The notes under the pieces are model-generated. The model had not been told where the DNA came from, made no database searches, and saw only the letters and a list, made by a program, of their open reading frames with translations. From Bacteroidota bacterium (GTDB taxonomy: Bacteria > Bacteroidota > Bacteroidia > Bacteroidales > PUMT01), in the NCBI GenBank assembly GCA_003567115.1, contig PXAP01000179.1, positions 1 through 29,996 of the forward strand: a stretch of 29,996 nt of DNA, read 5' to 3'. Each line of letters opens with the position of its first letter. Position 1 is the first letter of the stretch. This document shows, one piece after another, positions 16,901 to 24,324 of the stretch. The position numbers and the translations under genes were made by a program.

Positions 16901-17032
16901 GTAGATACTATATGGTTTAATATTTCGGCTCTGTGGCTTATGAGTCTTATACTTTATATTTGTATTCTTTTGCACATTCCCCGGAAAACTGTGGAGTACC
17001 TTGAAAGCTTCAAATTTTTCTTTTCAAAATAA
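13925..17032 (+). CDS. ABCG-type ABC transporter, ATPase-permease fusion with TerB-like N-terminal region
   Basis: A 1035-residue inner-membrane half-transporter. Residues 1-145 are an acidic helical region resembling TerB/DUF533-like domains (LFALVANLNDKKVSERGRSVL; LRLLEFVDEDYIVTDSERESIL). A beta-rich segment of about 120 residues follows, possibly FHA-like. The ATPase domain has Walker A GVSGSGKST near 299, signature ISGGQRKRLNIG near 406 and Walker B ILFIDEPTSGLSSLDS near 425. A loop near 511 carries CPCC and later HTGHH, a possible metal site. About six transmembrane helices follow (around 605-760 and a last one around 997-1018). A roughly 230-residue extracytoplasmic, partly coiled region lies before the last helix, the ABCG topology. 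It would work as a homodimer; substrate is unknown. The start is the family-like MSESILNALIHLFA. Confidence 0.9.
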   Translation: MSESILNALIHLFALVANLNDKKVSERGRSVLLSYIRQHLNDSEAAEYLKLFDDYFDFYIREAKESGDEASDGSWLKSQLINICQQITRELHKNDRIIVFLRLLEFVDEDYIVTDSERESILTVSDNFNISSQEVKDAMAFVLGNEHGKIDPNNLLIIKKPSETSTEELEGEWIERHKPETTSREGLIEREKLDGQIIILFIRSAGIFIFRYKGNDKLTFEGRPVSNDKFYIFNRGGIIRGDNIDPVYYSEISSSFFRVSQGIKIALTARDIEYRYPLSKNGIRPFSFSEESGQLIGIMGVSGSGKSTLLNILNGKLKPRKGKILINDFDIHKEAGKIEGQIGFIPQDDLLIEELSVYQNLYYNAKLCFGNLKEEKIIEIIERVLTDLGLDGIRDLRVGNPLNKYISGGQRKRLNIGLELMREPSILFIDEPTSGLSSLDSEMVMALLKEQAIKGKLVIANIHQPSSDNFKQLDKLWIIDEGGYPIYNGNPLEALVYFKTLSGHVNPGQTECPCCGNIHSEQILKIIEAKEIDHTGHHTQKRKVQPEEWYNHYKEKIAAGNNKKRPVKSILPPNMFSLPSIEKQFVVFSIRNIRAKISNRQYLMVSLLEAPLLAFIMSYFIRYLHNGEYIFAENLNLPPFLFMAVVVPLFIGMSISAEEIIKDRKILERESLLNLNWFSYLNSKIVWVFMLSAIQMISFVIIGSLIMEIKGMTFTYWLILFSTACFANMLGLFISSAFNSVVTIYILIPFLLVPQLLLGGVVVEFDDLHDSVTDKVYVPLVGDLMASRWSFEALAVEQFGKNRFQKHFFDIEQQNSDASFKASFLIPRLLGKVERIENNIDLNQNIEETETNLRILRNEIEYLQSSYGHMPFQYIHNINIDEFSGMVAEEAEGYLVYLRIHFVELARETASERDRRYREMQAEMGSDALYELRSDYHNKALADIVLNRHKVDFIYKTDDRLVQKKDPIYLIPESNWGRAHFYAPVKKFNNIYVDTIWFNISALWLMSLILYICILLHIPRKTVEYLESFKFFFSK

Positions 17033-17058
17033 TAATTTCCGGTCTTTTCTTTTTAATT

Positions 17059-17131
17059 TATTGTTAAAATCGGAGTCCTTTGGGTGCGGTCATGCCCCGG
17101 CCGGGCTTTGCCCGAAAGGCCTGTGTGATTT
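17059..17131 (+). repeat. Dispersed repeat family B, copy 2, abutting tRNA-Leu
   Basis: Aligns with 11291-11360, including the hairpin-forming core ggccgggc / gcccgaaaggcctgtg. It ends 3 bp from the 3' end of tRNA-Leu, so it lies directly downstream of the tRNA in the tRNA's reading direction and could also serve as its transcription end. Confidence 0.6.
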
Positions 17132-17133
17132 TG

Positions 17134-17217
17134 TACCCGGGGCCGGGGTCGAACCGGCACGGCATTACTGCCACTGGTGTTTGAGACCAGCGCGTCTACC
17201 AATTCCGCCACCCGGGC
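17134..17217 (-). tRNA. tRNA-Leu (anticodon CAA)
   Basis: Read on the minus strand this 84-nt gene folds as a class II tRNA. The acceptor stem GCCCGGG pairs with CCCGGGT (one G-U at position 1-72), followed by discriminator A. The D-arm contains TGGCGGAATTGGTAGACGCG. The anticodon arm is CTGGT-CTCAAAC-ACCAG with anticodon CAA (decodes UUG). A long variable arm typical of Leu precedes a T-arm with GGTTCGACCCC. CCA is not encoded. A promoter lies about 25 bp upstream, and a repeat-family-B hairpin sits immediately downstream. Confidence 0.96.
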
Positions 17218-17242
17218 ATTAATCATGCCGATTACAGAATTG

Positions 17243-17274
17243 CGAATATAAATAATTGCAACTGAATACACAAA
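17243..17274 (-). promoter_or_regulatory. Promoter of tRNA-Leu (TTTG-N20-TATATTCG)
   Basis: On the minus strand TTTG (17271-17274) is followed after exactly 20 bp by TATATTCG (17243-17250), one mismatch from TAnnTTTG. The -7 box lies 25 bp before the mature tRNA 5' end. The same 20-bp spacing is seen for dxs. Confidence 0.65.
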
Positions 17275-17379
17275 AATTTTCCCCGAAAGGGTTGTATCGG
17301 ATATCCTGCGTTTTACAGAGGGCTTAATATGTATTTAAGGCCGCGGTTGTTCTTCAGCAGAATCTTTTACCGCTTATGG

Positions 17380-19311
17380 TCAGCCGGTAGATGAAAGAAT
17401 TCGCTTGCCGGCCAGTTTCATGGCCGTGTTCATAATACCTGCTTCATCAAATCCACATTCGGCATAAAGTTCAGCCAGGGTTCCCTGGTCGGTAAATTTA
17501 TCGGGGATGCCAAGGCGGACCAGCTTTGCCTGGTAGTTATTATCTGACATAAACTCCAGTATTGCCGATCCAAATCCACCTGTTATTATGCCATCTTCAA
17601 CAGTAATTACTTTTGTAAATTTCTTGAAAACAGAATGAAGTAATTCTTCATCCAGAGGTTTTAAAAATCGCATATCAAAATGGGCAACACTGATATTATT
17701 TTTTTCAAGCTTTTTGCAGGCCGAGGCTGCAAAGTTGCCGGGATGCCCGATGCTGAGTATAGCCAGTTCAGTGCCATCACGAAGTTTTCTTCCCCTGCCC
17801 ACCGTAATTTCTCTGAACGCCCTCTGCCAGTCGGCCATGACCCCCCTGCCCCGCGGATAGCGTATAACAAAAGGGCCTTTGTTTTTCAGTTGTGCAGTGT
17901 ACATAAGGTTCCTCAACTCTTCCTCATTCATTGGTGCGGAAACGGTAATGTTAGGTATGCTGCGCATGAAGGAAAGATCAAAAAATCCATGATGTGTGGC
18001 TCCGTCGTCACCCACCAGGCCCCCACGATCGAGGCAGAATACCACATTCAGGTTTTGAAGGGCTACATCGTGTATTACCTGGTCATATGCCCTTTGTATG
18101 AAGGATGAATAGATATTGCAAAAGGGAATCATACCCTTGACTGCAAGTCCGGCAGAAAAGGTGACGGCATGTTGTTCGGCAATACCAACGTCAAAGGTCC
18201 TTTCAGGCATTTTTTTCATCATCAGGTTGAGTGAACAACCTGATGGCATTGCAGGTGTAATACCAACAATTTTATGGTTTTTTTCTGCCAGTTCAAGAAC
18301 TGAATGTCCGAAAACATCCTGATACCTCGGAGGAACGGGCGTATCTGATTTTACTTTAAGCAACTCGCCTGTATTTTTATTGAAGAGTCCCGGTGCATGC
18401 CAGATGGTCTGATTCTTTTCAGCCTGGGGGAAACCTTTACCCTTTACAGTCCTTATGTGCAAAAGCTTTGGTCCCGTAATCTGCTTCAGATCTTTAAGAA
18501 TTCTTGTAAGATAAATTACATCATGCCCGTCTACAGGACCGAAGTACCGGAAATTCAAAGATTCAAAAAGATTGCTGTGCTTAAGCAATGCTGTTTTCAA
18601 TCCATGTTCTATCTTTTGAACAGCCTCCCTTGCTTTGGGTCCGAGTTTTCTTATCTTTCCAAGCAGGTGCCAAAGCTCATCTTTTATTTTATTATATGTT
18701 TGCGAAGTTGTTATATCAAGGAGATATTCCTTAAGAGCTCCAACATTAGGGTCAATTGCTATGTTGTTGTCATTGAGAATAACAAGCAGGTTGGAATTTT
18801 GAATTCCTGCGTTATTAAGACCCTCAAATGCAAGTCCACCGGTCATCGAGCCATCACCAATTACAGCTACAAACTGTCTTTCAGTTTCTTCCTTCAGCCT
18901 TGAAGCAACCGCCATACCAAGTGCTGCAGAAATCGACGTGGAAGAATGGCCCACTCCGAAACAATCATGAGGACTCTCTGTAAGTTTTGGAAAACCGCTT
19001 ATACCTTTATATTTCCTGTTGGTATGAAAAACATCGCGGCGGCCTGTGAGTATTTTATGGCCATAGGCCTGATGTCCGACATCCCATATAATTTTATCTT
19101 TCGGGGTATTAAAAGCATAATGCAGTGCTACCGTAAGTTCTGCAACACCCAGACTTGCCCCGAAATGCCCCGGATTGCAAGATACCACATCGATTATAAA
19201 TTCCCTGAGCTCTTCACTTACTTTTATAAGATCTTCGGGATTCAGTTTCTGAAGATCAGAGGGGTAGTCAATCTTATCCAGGAACTGGTATTTTATTTCT
19301 CGTGATTTCAT
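17380..19311 (-). CDS. dxs: 1-deoxy-D-xylulose-5-phosphate synthase
   Basis: Thiamine-diphosphate enzyme that condenses pyruvate and glyceraldehyde-3-phosphate to DXP, the first step of the MEP isoprenoid pathway (also feeding thiamine and pyridoxal synthesis in many bacteria). The 643-residue length is normal. Active-site His49 sits in NPGHFGASLG. The ThDP motif is GDGSMTGGLAFEGLNNAG ... NDNNIAI starting near 150. The transketolase central domain has DVGIAEQHAV with the catalytic Glu near 379, followed by FIQRAYDQVIHDVALQNL and DRGGLVGDDGATHHG. The C-terminal domain ends with VEDGIITGGFGSAILEF. It is cytoplasmic. Its own well-formed promoter lies just upstream and a tRNA gene follows downstream, so it is probably monocistronic. 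Start ATG at 19311 is about 25 bp from the -7 box. Confidence 0.97.
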   Translation of the reverse strand: MKSREIKYQFLDKIDYPSDLQKLNPEDLIKVSEELREFIIDVVSCNPGHFGASLGVAELTVALHYAFNTPKDKIIWDVGHQAYGHKILTGRRDVFHTNRKYKGISGFPKLTESPHDCFGVGHSSTSISAALGMAVASRLKEETERQFVAVIGDGSMTGGLAFEGLNNAGIQNSNLLVILNDNNIAIDPNVGALKEYLLDITTSQTYNKIKDELWHLLGKIRKLGPKAREAVQKIEHGLKTALLKHSNLFESLNFRYFGPVDGHDVIYLTRILKDLKQITGPKLLHIRTVKGKGFPQAEKNQTIWHAPGLFNKNTGELLKVKSDTPVPPRYQDVFGHSVLELAEKNHKIVGITPAMPSGCSLNLMMKKMPERTFDVGIAEQHAVTFSAGLAVKGMIPFCNIYSSFIQRAYDQVIHDVALQNLNVVFCLDRGGLVGDDGATHHGFFDLSFMRSIPNITVSAPMNEEELRNLMYTAQLKNKGPFVIRYPRGRGVMADWQRAFREITVGRGRKLRDGTELAILSIGHPGNFAASACKKLEKNNISVAHFDMRFLKPLDEELLHSVFKKFTKVITVEDGIITGGFGSAILEFMSDNNYQAKLVRLGIPDKFTDQGTLAELYAECGFDEAGIMNTAMKLAGKRILSSTG

Positions 19312-19897
19312 TTAGTGCTTGTGGTAAACAGATATTCAAACCTAATGGTTTTTTATAATATGACCAAAAAGTAAGTTAGCTTATGACCATTAATGTTCAT
19401 CGAATTATAAATTTATTTAAAATGTAGTGCTGAATCATAAATCGATTAGTTTGTGCTGCAACCTTTGATTTGCAGTGCAACCTTTAACTTTTTACCTTAA
19501 TGCTTTGTCATTATTCTGTCAGATGGCCTTTAAAACATCTGTAATAATGGAACCGGATACAAAAGTAATAATAAGATTGGCACAATTATCGTTTTTTTCC
19601 TGATCTTCCATTATTGACTGTTAGTTTAACTTATTATATAACCTTTTTTATGTTATTGCGTTAAAGAATATATTTCCCGGTATCCGGCGATTTTATGTAA
19701 CTTATTTTTTAATTTTATTCTTTGCGGAGCTGTATGGTCTGGTATTCAGGGGCTATTTAATTAAACTTAAAAATCAATCTGCTTTTTTATTAACATTAAC
19801 GTTATAACCGGGAAAAAGTTTATTGACAGAGTATTTTTTGACATTTTGACAATAAGATAGACAGTTGATAGTTTAATCTGTAAATAAAGATAAAGAC
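19312..19897. other. Long AT-rich divergent spacer between dxs and the OmpA-type gene
   Basis: No ORF or RNA was recognised in 586 bp. It holds the dxs promoter at its left end. A near-perfect direct repeat lies at about 19453-19486 (gtgctgcaaccttt then agtgcaaccttt). Three TTGACA hexamers lie within 29 bp at 19823, 19838 and 19846, just before the OmpA-type gene. These could be operator-like or promoter-like, but no paired -7 box was seen. Confidence 0.5.
19337..19368 (-). promoter_or_regulatory. dxs promoter (TTTG-N20-TAGGTTTG)
   Basis: On the minus strand TTTG (19365-19368) is followed by 20 bp and a perfect TAnnTTTG, TAGGTTTG (19337-19344). The dxs ATG starts 25 bp downstream, giving a leader of roughly 20 nt. 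This is the best promoter in the window. Confidence 0.75.
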
Positions 19898-20905
19898 ATG
19901 ACATTTTTATTAAAGTCTCTTCGTGTTTCTATAGTTTTATTGCTGGCAGTTTCCTGTGTTCCTGCCAGCCATTTTCAGGAGGTGCTGGGTGAAAAAGACC
20001 TGGCTGAGCAGGAACGTGATTCGCTTTTAATTGAAAACAAAAGTATGGATGTAAAGCTCACTGAGCTGGAGGCACAGCTATCGGTTATGGGTAAGGAGGT
20101 TGAAGAACTTATAAATGACAGTACCGAAAGGGCTGTGATGTTGAGAAACGCTACCTCAGAGCTGGAGAGAATGAAACGTCAGTTGAGCGATCTGCAGGAA
20201 GCGCATGAATCCATATTGGAGGGGAGTGCCCGTGAAACCACACGTTTGTTGCAGCAGCTTCAGGAAACACAGGAAGACCTTATAGCCCGTGAAGACCGGC
20301 TCAGGGAGATGGAAGATGATATCGGGGAAAAAGAAAAGGTTCTCACAAAAATGTCTTTCAACCTGGAAGAAAGAAATGAGCGGCTGCTTGAACTTGAAAA
20401 TATTCTGGCCCGCCAGGATTCACTGGTTAATGCTCTGCATGAAACGATTGCTACGGCCTTGCGGGGTTTTGAGGGGCAGGGTCTGAGCGTTTATGAGAAG
20501 AACAGTAAGGTGTATGTTTCCCTTGAAGAGCAGTTGTTGTTCCAGACAGGCAGCACCGTGGTTGATCCCGATGGTGTCAGGGCTTTGAAGGATCTGGCAG
20601 AGGTTCTGGAAAATAATCCCGATATAAATGTTATGATTGAAGGGCATACCGATGACGTTCCTGTAATACCGGGTGCCAGGATGAATGATAACTGGGATTT
20701 AAGTGTTTTGCGGGCCACATCGATAGTGCGTATTCTGCTTGATGATACAGATATCGATCCGCAGCGGCTGATTGTTGCCGGCAGGGGAGAACATATGCCG
20801 GTTGACCCTTCTGATACACCTGAGGCCAGACGCAAAAATCGCCGTACAGAGATCATTTTGACACCAAGGCTTGACGAACTGTTCCGGATGCTTGAAACGA
20901 ACTGA
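19898..20905 (+). CDS. OmpA-family peptidoglycan-binding lipoprotein with coiled-coil stalk
   Basis: Predicted envelope protein of 335 residues. A signal peptide (SLRVSIVLLLAVSC) ends at Cys20, so outer-membrane lipidation is likely. A long coiled coil covers about 30-185 (KDLAEQERDSLLIENKSMDVKLTELEAQL ... REMEDDIGEKEKVLTKMSFNLEERNERLLELENIL). The C-terminal OmpA domain (about 205-330) has YVSLEEQLLFQTGSTVVDPDGVRAL, the peptidoglycan-binding stretch VMIEGHTDDVPV, LSVLRATSIVRIL and ARRKNRRTEIIL. The conserved Asp and Arg that bind diaminopimelate are present in these motifs. The role is to tether the outer membrane to the cell wall, with the stalk as spacer. The gene is isolated: long spacer upstream and a hairpin terminator downstream. 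Confidence 0.93.
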   Translation: MTFLLKSLRVSIVLLLAVSCVPASHFQEVLGEKDLAEQERDSLLIENKSMDVKLTELEAQLSVMGKEVEELINDSTERAVMLRNATSELERMKRQLSDLQEAHESILEGSARETTRLLQQLQETQEDLIAREDRLREMEDDIGEKEKVLTKMSFNLEERNERLLELENILARQDSLVNALHETIATALRGFEGQGLSVYEKNSKVYVSLEEQLLFQTGSTVVDPDGVRALKDLAEVLENNPDINVMIEGHTDDVPVIPGARMNDNWDLSVLRATSIVRILLDDTDIDPQRLIVAGRGEHMPVDPSDTPEARRKNRRTEIILTPRLDELFRMLETN

Positions 20906-20946
20906 AACTGATCTCTTAAAATCTCTTAAACCCGCATTCGCTTATC

Positions 20947-20986
20947 CCTCACCGGGAAATCCCGGATGAGAGGCTTCTTCTTTCTT
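20947..20986 (+). terminator. Terminator after the OmpA-type gene
   Basis: Hairpin CTC-a-CCGGG, loop aaat, CCCGG-at-GAG, followed by a pyrimidine/T-rich stretch. It begins about 40 bp after the stop codon. Confidence 0.6.
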
Positions 20987-21102
20987 CCCTGAGTTATAGC
21001 GGGGATATTCGCGAAACAGAGCATTTTAAAAAAATAAAGTAAAACTTAAATGATTTTTCTCTCATTTTTCGGTACCGGTGGTTGACTTTGAAGATTTATA
21101 TT

Positions 21103-24100
21103 TCAGAAACGTCGGCCAATTAACAGAATATCATCAAGTTGTTCATAATTTCCCATCCATTCCAGCAGTGTTTTTTCCAGAATGATTTTCTGATCGGCCA
21201 TAGTGTTATGGTTAATTTCCACCAGCAGGCGTTTCAGGTTTTTGGTCATGAACTTCTTCCCGTGATCCCCGCCAAACTGATCGGCAAAGCCGTCGGAGTA
21301 GATATAAACTGTATCGCCTTTTTCAACCTCTATCTCATGATTCCTGAATTTTTTGTTAGTCAGGGAGTGACCGATCGCAACCTTATCGGCTTTGTATTCT
21401 GTAAATTCTCCATTCCTGATAAAGTACAATGAATTATAGGCGCCGGCATACTGAAGTATTCCGGAGTCACTTTTATATGAAATTAACGCCATATCCATCC
21501 CGTCATTCACATCTTCACTTACCTCAATATTTTGATGAAGAGTCAGGTATACTTCTTCATTTAGTTTATCAAGGATATTCCCCGGCCTGTCGATGTTCAA
21601 CTCTTTAACAATCTTGTTCAGCCCGTTATGGCCAATAATTGACATAAAGGCACCCGGTACACCGTGACCTGTACAATCTACCGCAGCCATAAGGTCGGTT
21701 CCGTTAATGGACATAATCCAGTAAAAGTCACCGCTTACAATATCTTTTGGTCTGAACAGAACGAAGCTGTCCCTGAGAATCTCTTCAGAGGGAAGTATTG
21801 CATTCTGCAACCTTTTGGCATAATTTATACTGTCGGTAATATCTTTGTTTTTCATGGCCAGTAGTTCGTTCTTTTCTGAGATTTCCCTGGTTCTCCAGGC
21901 CACTTTCTCTTCCAGGATCAGTTTTTCCTGCACAAGCTTTCTTTCCCTGATTTTTATATATATGATTATTATAATTATGCCGGCAACTATAAATAAGGTT
22001 ATACCCCACCAGCTCGCATACCAGGGCGGCCTGATCCTGAAACTCAGGCTGACAGGTTCGGTATTCCATACATTCTGACTGTTTGAGGCCATCAACCTGA
22101 ATTCATACCGCCCGGGAGAGAGTCCCGGATAGATAGCGGTTTTCTCGGTAGTTACCGGTCTCCAGTCCGGATCGGCGCCTTCAAGCATTACCTGGAAACG
22201 GACTGCATCAGGGTTGGTAAAGCTTATGCTGTTGTAATCAAATATTATGGAGTTTTCCCGGTGTCCAAACTGAAGGCCGTCTATGATCTCTCTGTCGATG
22301 TAGTTTACCCTGAGGCCGGTGAGATGCGTGGGGGGCTCGGGTGATTCTTCTCTGCAGGCGGAGGGATTGTAAACCATAGCTCCCTGAACAGTACCAAACC
22401 ACAGGTTGCCCTGATTGTCCCTAAAGCCTGCATTTCTCACAGCTTCTATACCGGTAAAACCATTTCTGCGGGTATATGTATATATTTTTTCTTCTTTCAA
22501 ATTGTATCTGTTAAGCCCTCTGCTGGCACCAATATAGATATTGTCATCATCAGCGATGATAAGACTTATGTAATTGCCAAGCAGGCCGGCCGCCTCATCA
22601 AGTCTCATCAGGATATTTTCGCCGTCGGTAACTATCACTCCCTGTGATTCAGTCCCTATCCAGATGTTTCCCCACGGGTCTTCAGTCATACAGAGGGGGG
22701 TAAATTCCACTTCAAGTTCGACCGGGCTGATTTCCATATTATCCGATATGGTGGAAATTCCTCTGCCTGAGGAACCGACCCACAGCACACCGCGGGAGTC
22801 GTAGTAAAGCGAAGATATATCGTTACCGGCAATTCCTGCTCCCTGGGTAAAAAGACCGTTTTCACCGGTGTCAACATTATACCATGAAACACCGGAATTA
22901 TGTCCTATCCAAAGGTTGTTTTTCCGGTCAATTTCCAGAGCAGTAGGATTCGGGGAAGCCGGCGGAAGAAGATCAAGGGTAATAAAATCCAGTGTATAAT
23001 ATTTAAATCTGCCTGTTTTATTTTCATACATTCCAATTCCTGCCAGATCTGTGCTTATCCAAATGTTGTTGTTAAGGTCTTCTTTTATAAAACGTACTCT
23101 TTCGAGAGAAAAATCATCAAATCTCTCAAAATTGGAGAAAGCTTCTTCTGTAGGGACGAAGGGATCAATAAGAGAGATTCCCCCCTGGGTGCCGATCCAG
23201 TATCTCTTGCTGCTGTCCTGGTAAATTGCCCATACTTGAGGATCAACCAGTCCGTCACCGGACTGATATGAGATAAAATGCTCCCCTTTGAATATTGCAA
23301 GACCGTTTTCGTTAGTCCCTATCAGAATATTTCCTTCCTTATCTTCCGTTATAGTCCGGATAATATTGTCGGTCAGTCCGTTGTATGCATCATATGATTT
23401 CAGTCCCTCATCATTTATTCTGGTAATACCTCCCCCCCAGGTGCCGACCCATATGCTGCCGCGACTGTCTTCTGAAATACAGCTTATCCAGTTATGTGCC
23501 AGTCCGTCCCGCACATCATATATGGTAAATTCACCTGACCTGGTGTTGTATTTGTATAAACCACCGTTATAGGTTCCAAACCAGAGGTTATTTCTGCTGT
23601 CCTCAAACATACAGATGATGCTGAAATAACGGGGCAGCCATTCGGGGCGGTAGGGCTCAAAGATATTTTCAGCTTCATTATATGTACTTATACCCATATC
23701 GGTTACAAAATAGAGATTGCCATCCCTTCCTGAGTGGGAATTGTAGATTCTGGGACTAATGGTCCCGCCGCTATAGTGTTCGTAGATAAATTCTGAATGG
23801 TTGTCATGGGGGTTGCTGATTCTTACCACTCCGCTGCCTTCGGAAGTAATCCATAACTCTCCCTTTTCGGTTTCAATAAATGAGGTGATATCTCTGCGAA
23901 GCACATTCTCAAGAGTATCCGGAATTTCAAATTCTTTTCCATTGTAGATTGAGAGATGGCCGTCATTATGGCCTATCCATATTTTACCTCTGCTGTCCTG
24001 TAATACAGATCTTGCACTTCCGGGAGATAATCCGTCTGCCACAGTGTAATTTCTGAATGCAGCACCATCAAATACCGAAACACCTGCTGCAGTAGCCATC

Positions 24101-24324
24101 CAAATGTAACCCCTGTCATCCTGAATAAGATCATAGATCTTTGACTGCGCCAGTCCGTCAGCAACCCCGTAACTGTCAAAAAAGTAAGTTTGCGGCACTG
24201 CCCTGGTTGCCGGCACAAGGCAAAAACAAATAAAAAGGACCAATACACGGTATGATGAACTGGTCCTTTTTTGAAAGTTTAAAATAGTGCCTTTCATAAG
24301 GTTATTTTGTTTGACCGGAATCAC
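21103..24324 (-). CDS. Two-component-regulator propeller sensor with SpoIIE/PP2C phosphatase output
   Basis: One-piece transmembrane signalling protein of up to 1073 residues. After a signal-like segment (about 27-45), about 13 Reg_prop blades follow, e.g. DDRGYIWMATAAGVSVFDG, DSRGKIWIGHNDGHLSIYNG, DSRNNLWFGTYNGGLYKYN and DNQGNLWFGTVQGAMVYNP. Then come a Y_Y_Y domain (ENSIIFDYNSISFTNPDAVRF...PGRYEFRLMASN), a transmembrane helix near 765-785, a coiled linker and a C-terminal SpoIIE/PP2C domain (FRPKDIVSGDFYW; AAVDCTGHGVPGAFMSIIG near 880; DGMDMALISY; YIYSDGFADQFGG). Outside ligand sensing would control a cytoplasmic Ser/Thr phosphatase, probably acting on an anti-sigma or anti-anti-sigma partner not in this window. 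The GTG start overlaps the caspase stop (GTGA), implying coupling; an internal ATG at 24297 is an alternative start that gives a cleaner signal peptide. Confidence 0.9.
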   Translation of the reverse strand: MIPVKQNNLMKGTILNFQKRTSSSYRVLVLFICFCLVPATRAVPQTYFFDSYGVADGLAQSKIYDLIQDDRGYIWMATAAGVSVFDGAAFRNYTVADGLSPGSARSVLQDSRGKIWIGHNDGHLSIYNGKEFEIPDTLENVLRRDITSFIETEKGELWITSEGSGVVRISNPHDNHSEFIYEHYSGGTISPRIYNSHSGRDGNLYFVTDMGISTYNEAENIFEPYRPEWLPRYFSIICMFEDSRNNLWFGTYNGGLYKYNTRSGEFTIYDVRDGLAHNWISCISEDSRGSIWVGTWGGGITRINDEGLKSYDAYNGLTDNIIRTITEDKEGNILIGTNENGLAIFKGEHFISYQSGDGLVDPQVWAIYQDSSKRYWIGTQGGISLIDPFVPTEEAFSNFERFDDFSLERVRFIKEDLNNNIWISTDLAGIGMYENKTGRFKYYTLDFITLDLLPPASPNPTALEIDRKNNLWIGHNSGVSWYNVDTGENGLFTQGAGIAGNDISSLYYDSRGVLWVGSSGRGISTISDNMEISPVELEVEFTPLCMTEDPWGNIWIGTESQGVIVTDGENILMRLDEAAGLLGNYISLIIADDDNIYIGASRGLNRYNLKEEKIYTYTRRNGFTGIEAVRNAGFRDNQGNLWFGTVQGAMVYNPSACREESPEPPTHLTGLRVNYIDREIIDGLQFGHRENSIIFDYNSISFTNPDAVRFQVMLEGADPDWRPVTTEKTAIYPGLSPGRYEFRLMASNSQNVWNTEPVSLSFRIRPPWYASWWGITLFIVAGIIIIIIYIKIRERKLVQEKLILEEKVAWRTREISEKNELLAMKNKDITDSINYAKRLQNAILPSEEILRDSFVLFRPKDIVSGDFYWIMSINGTDLMAAVDCTGHGVPGAFMSIIGHNGLNKIVKELNIDRPGNILDKLNEEVYLTLHQNIEVSEDVNDGMDMALISYKSDSGILQYAGAYNSLYFIRNGEFTEYKADKVAIGHSLTNKKFRNHEIEVEKGDTVYIYSDGFADQFGGDHGKKFMTKNLKRLLVEINHNTMADQKIILEKTLLEWMGNYEQLDDILLIGRRF

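Noticed and set aside
17134..17217. Short ORFs on both strands across this segment
   Set aside because: The sequence folds as tRNA-Leu with all class II features, so the reading frames are accidental.
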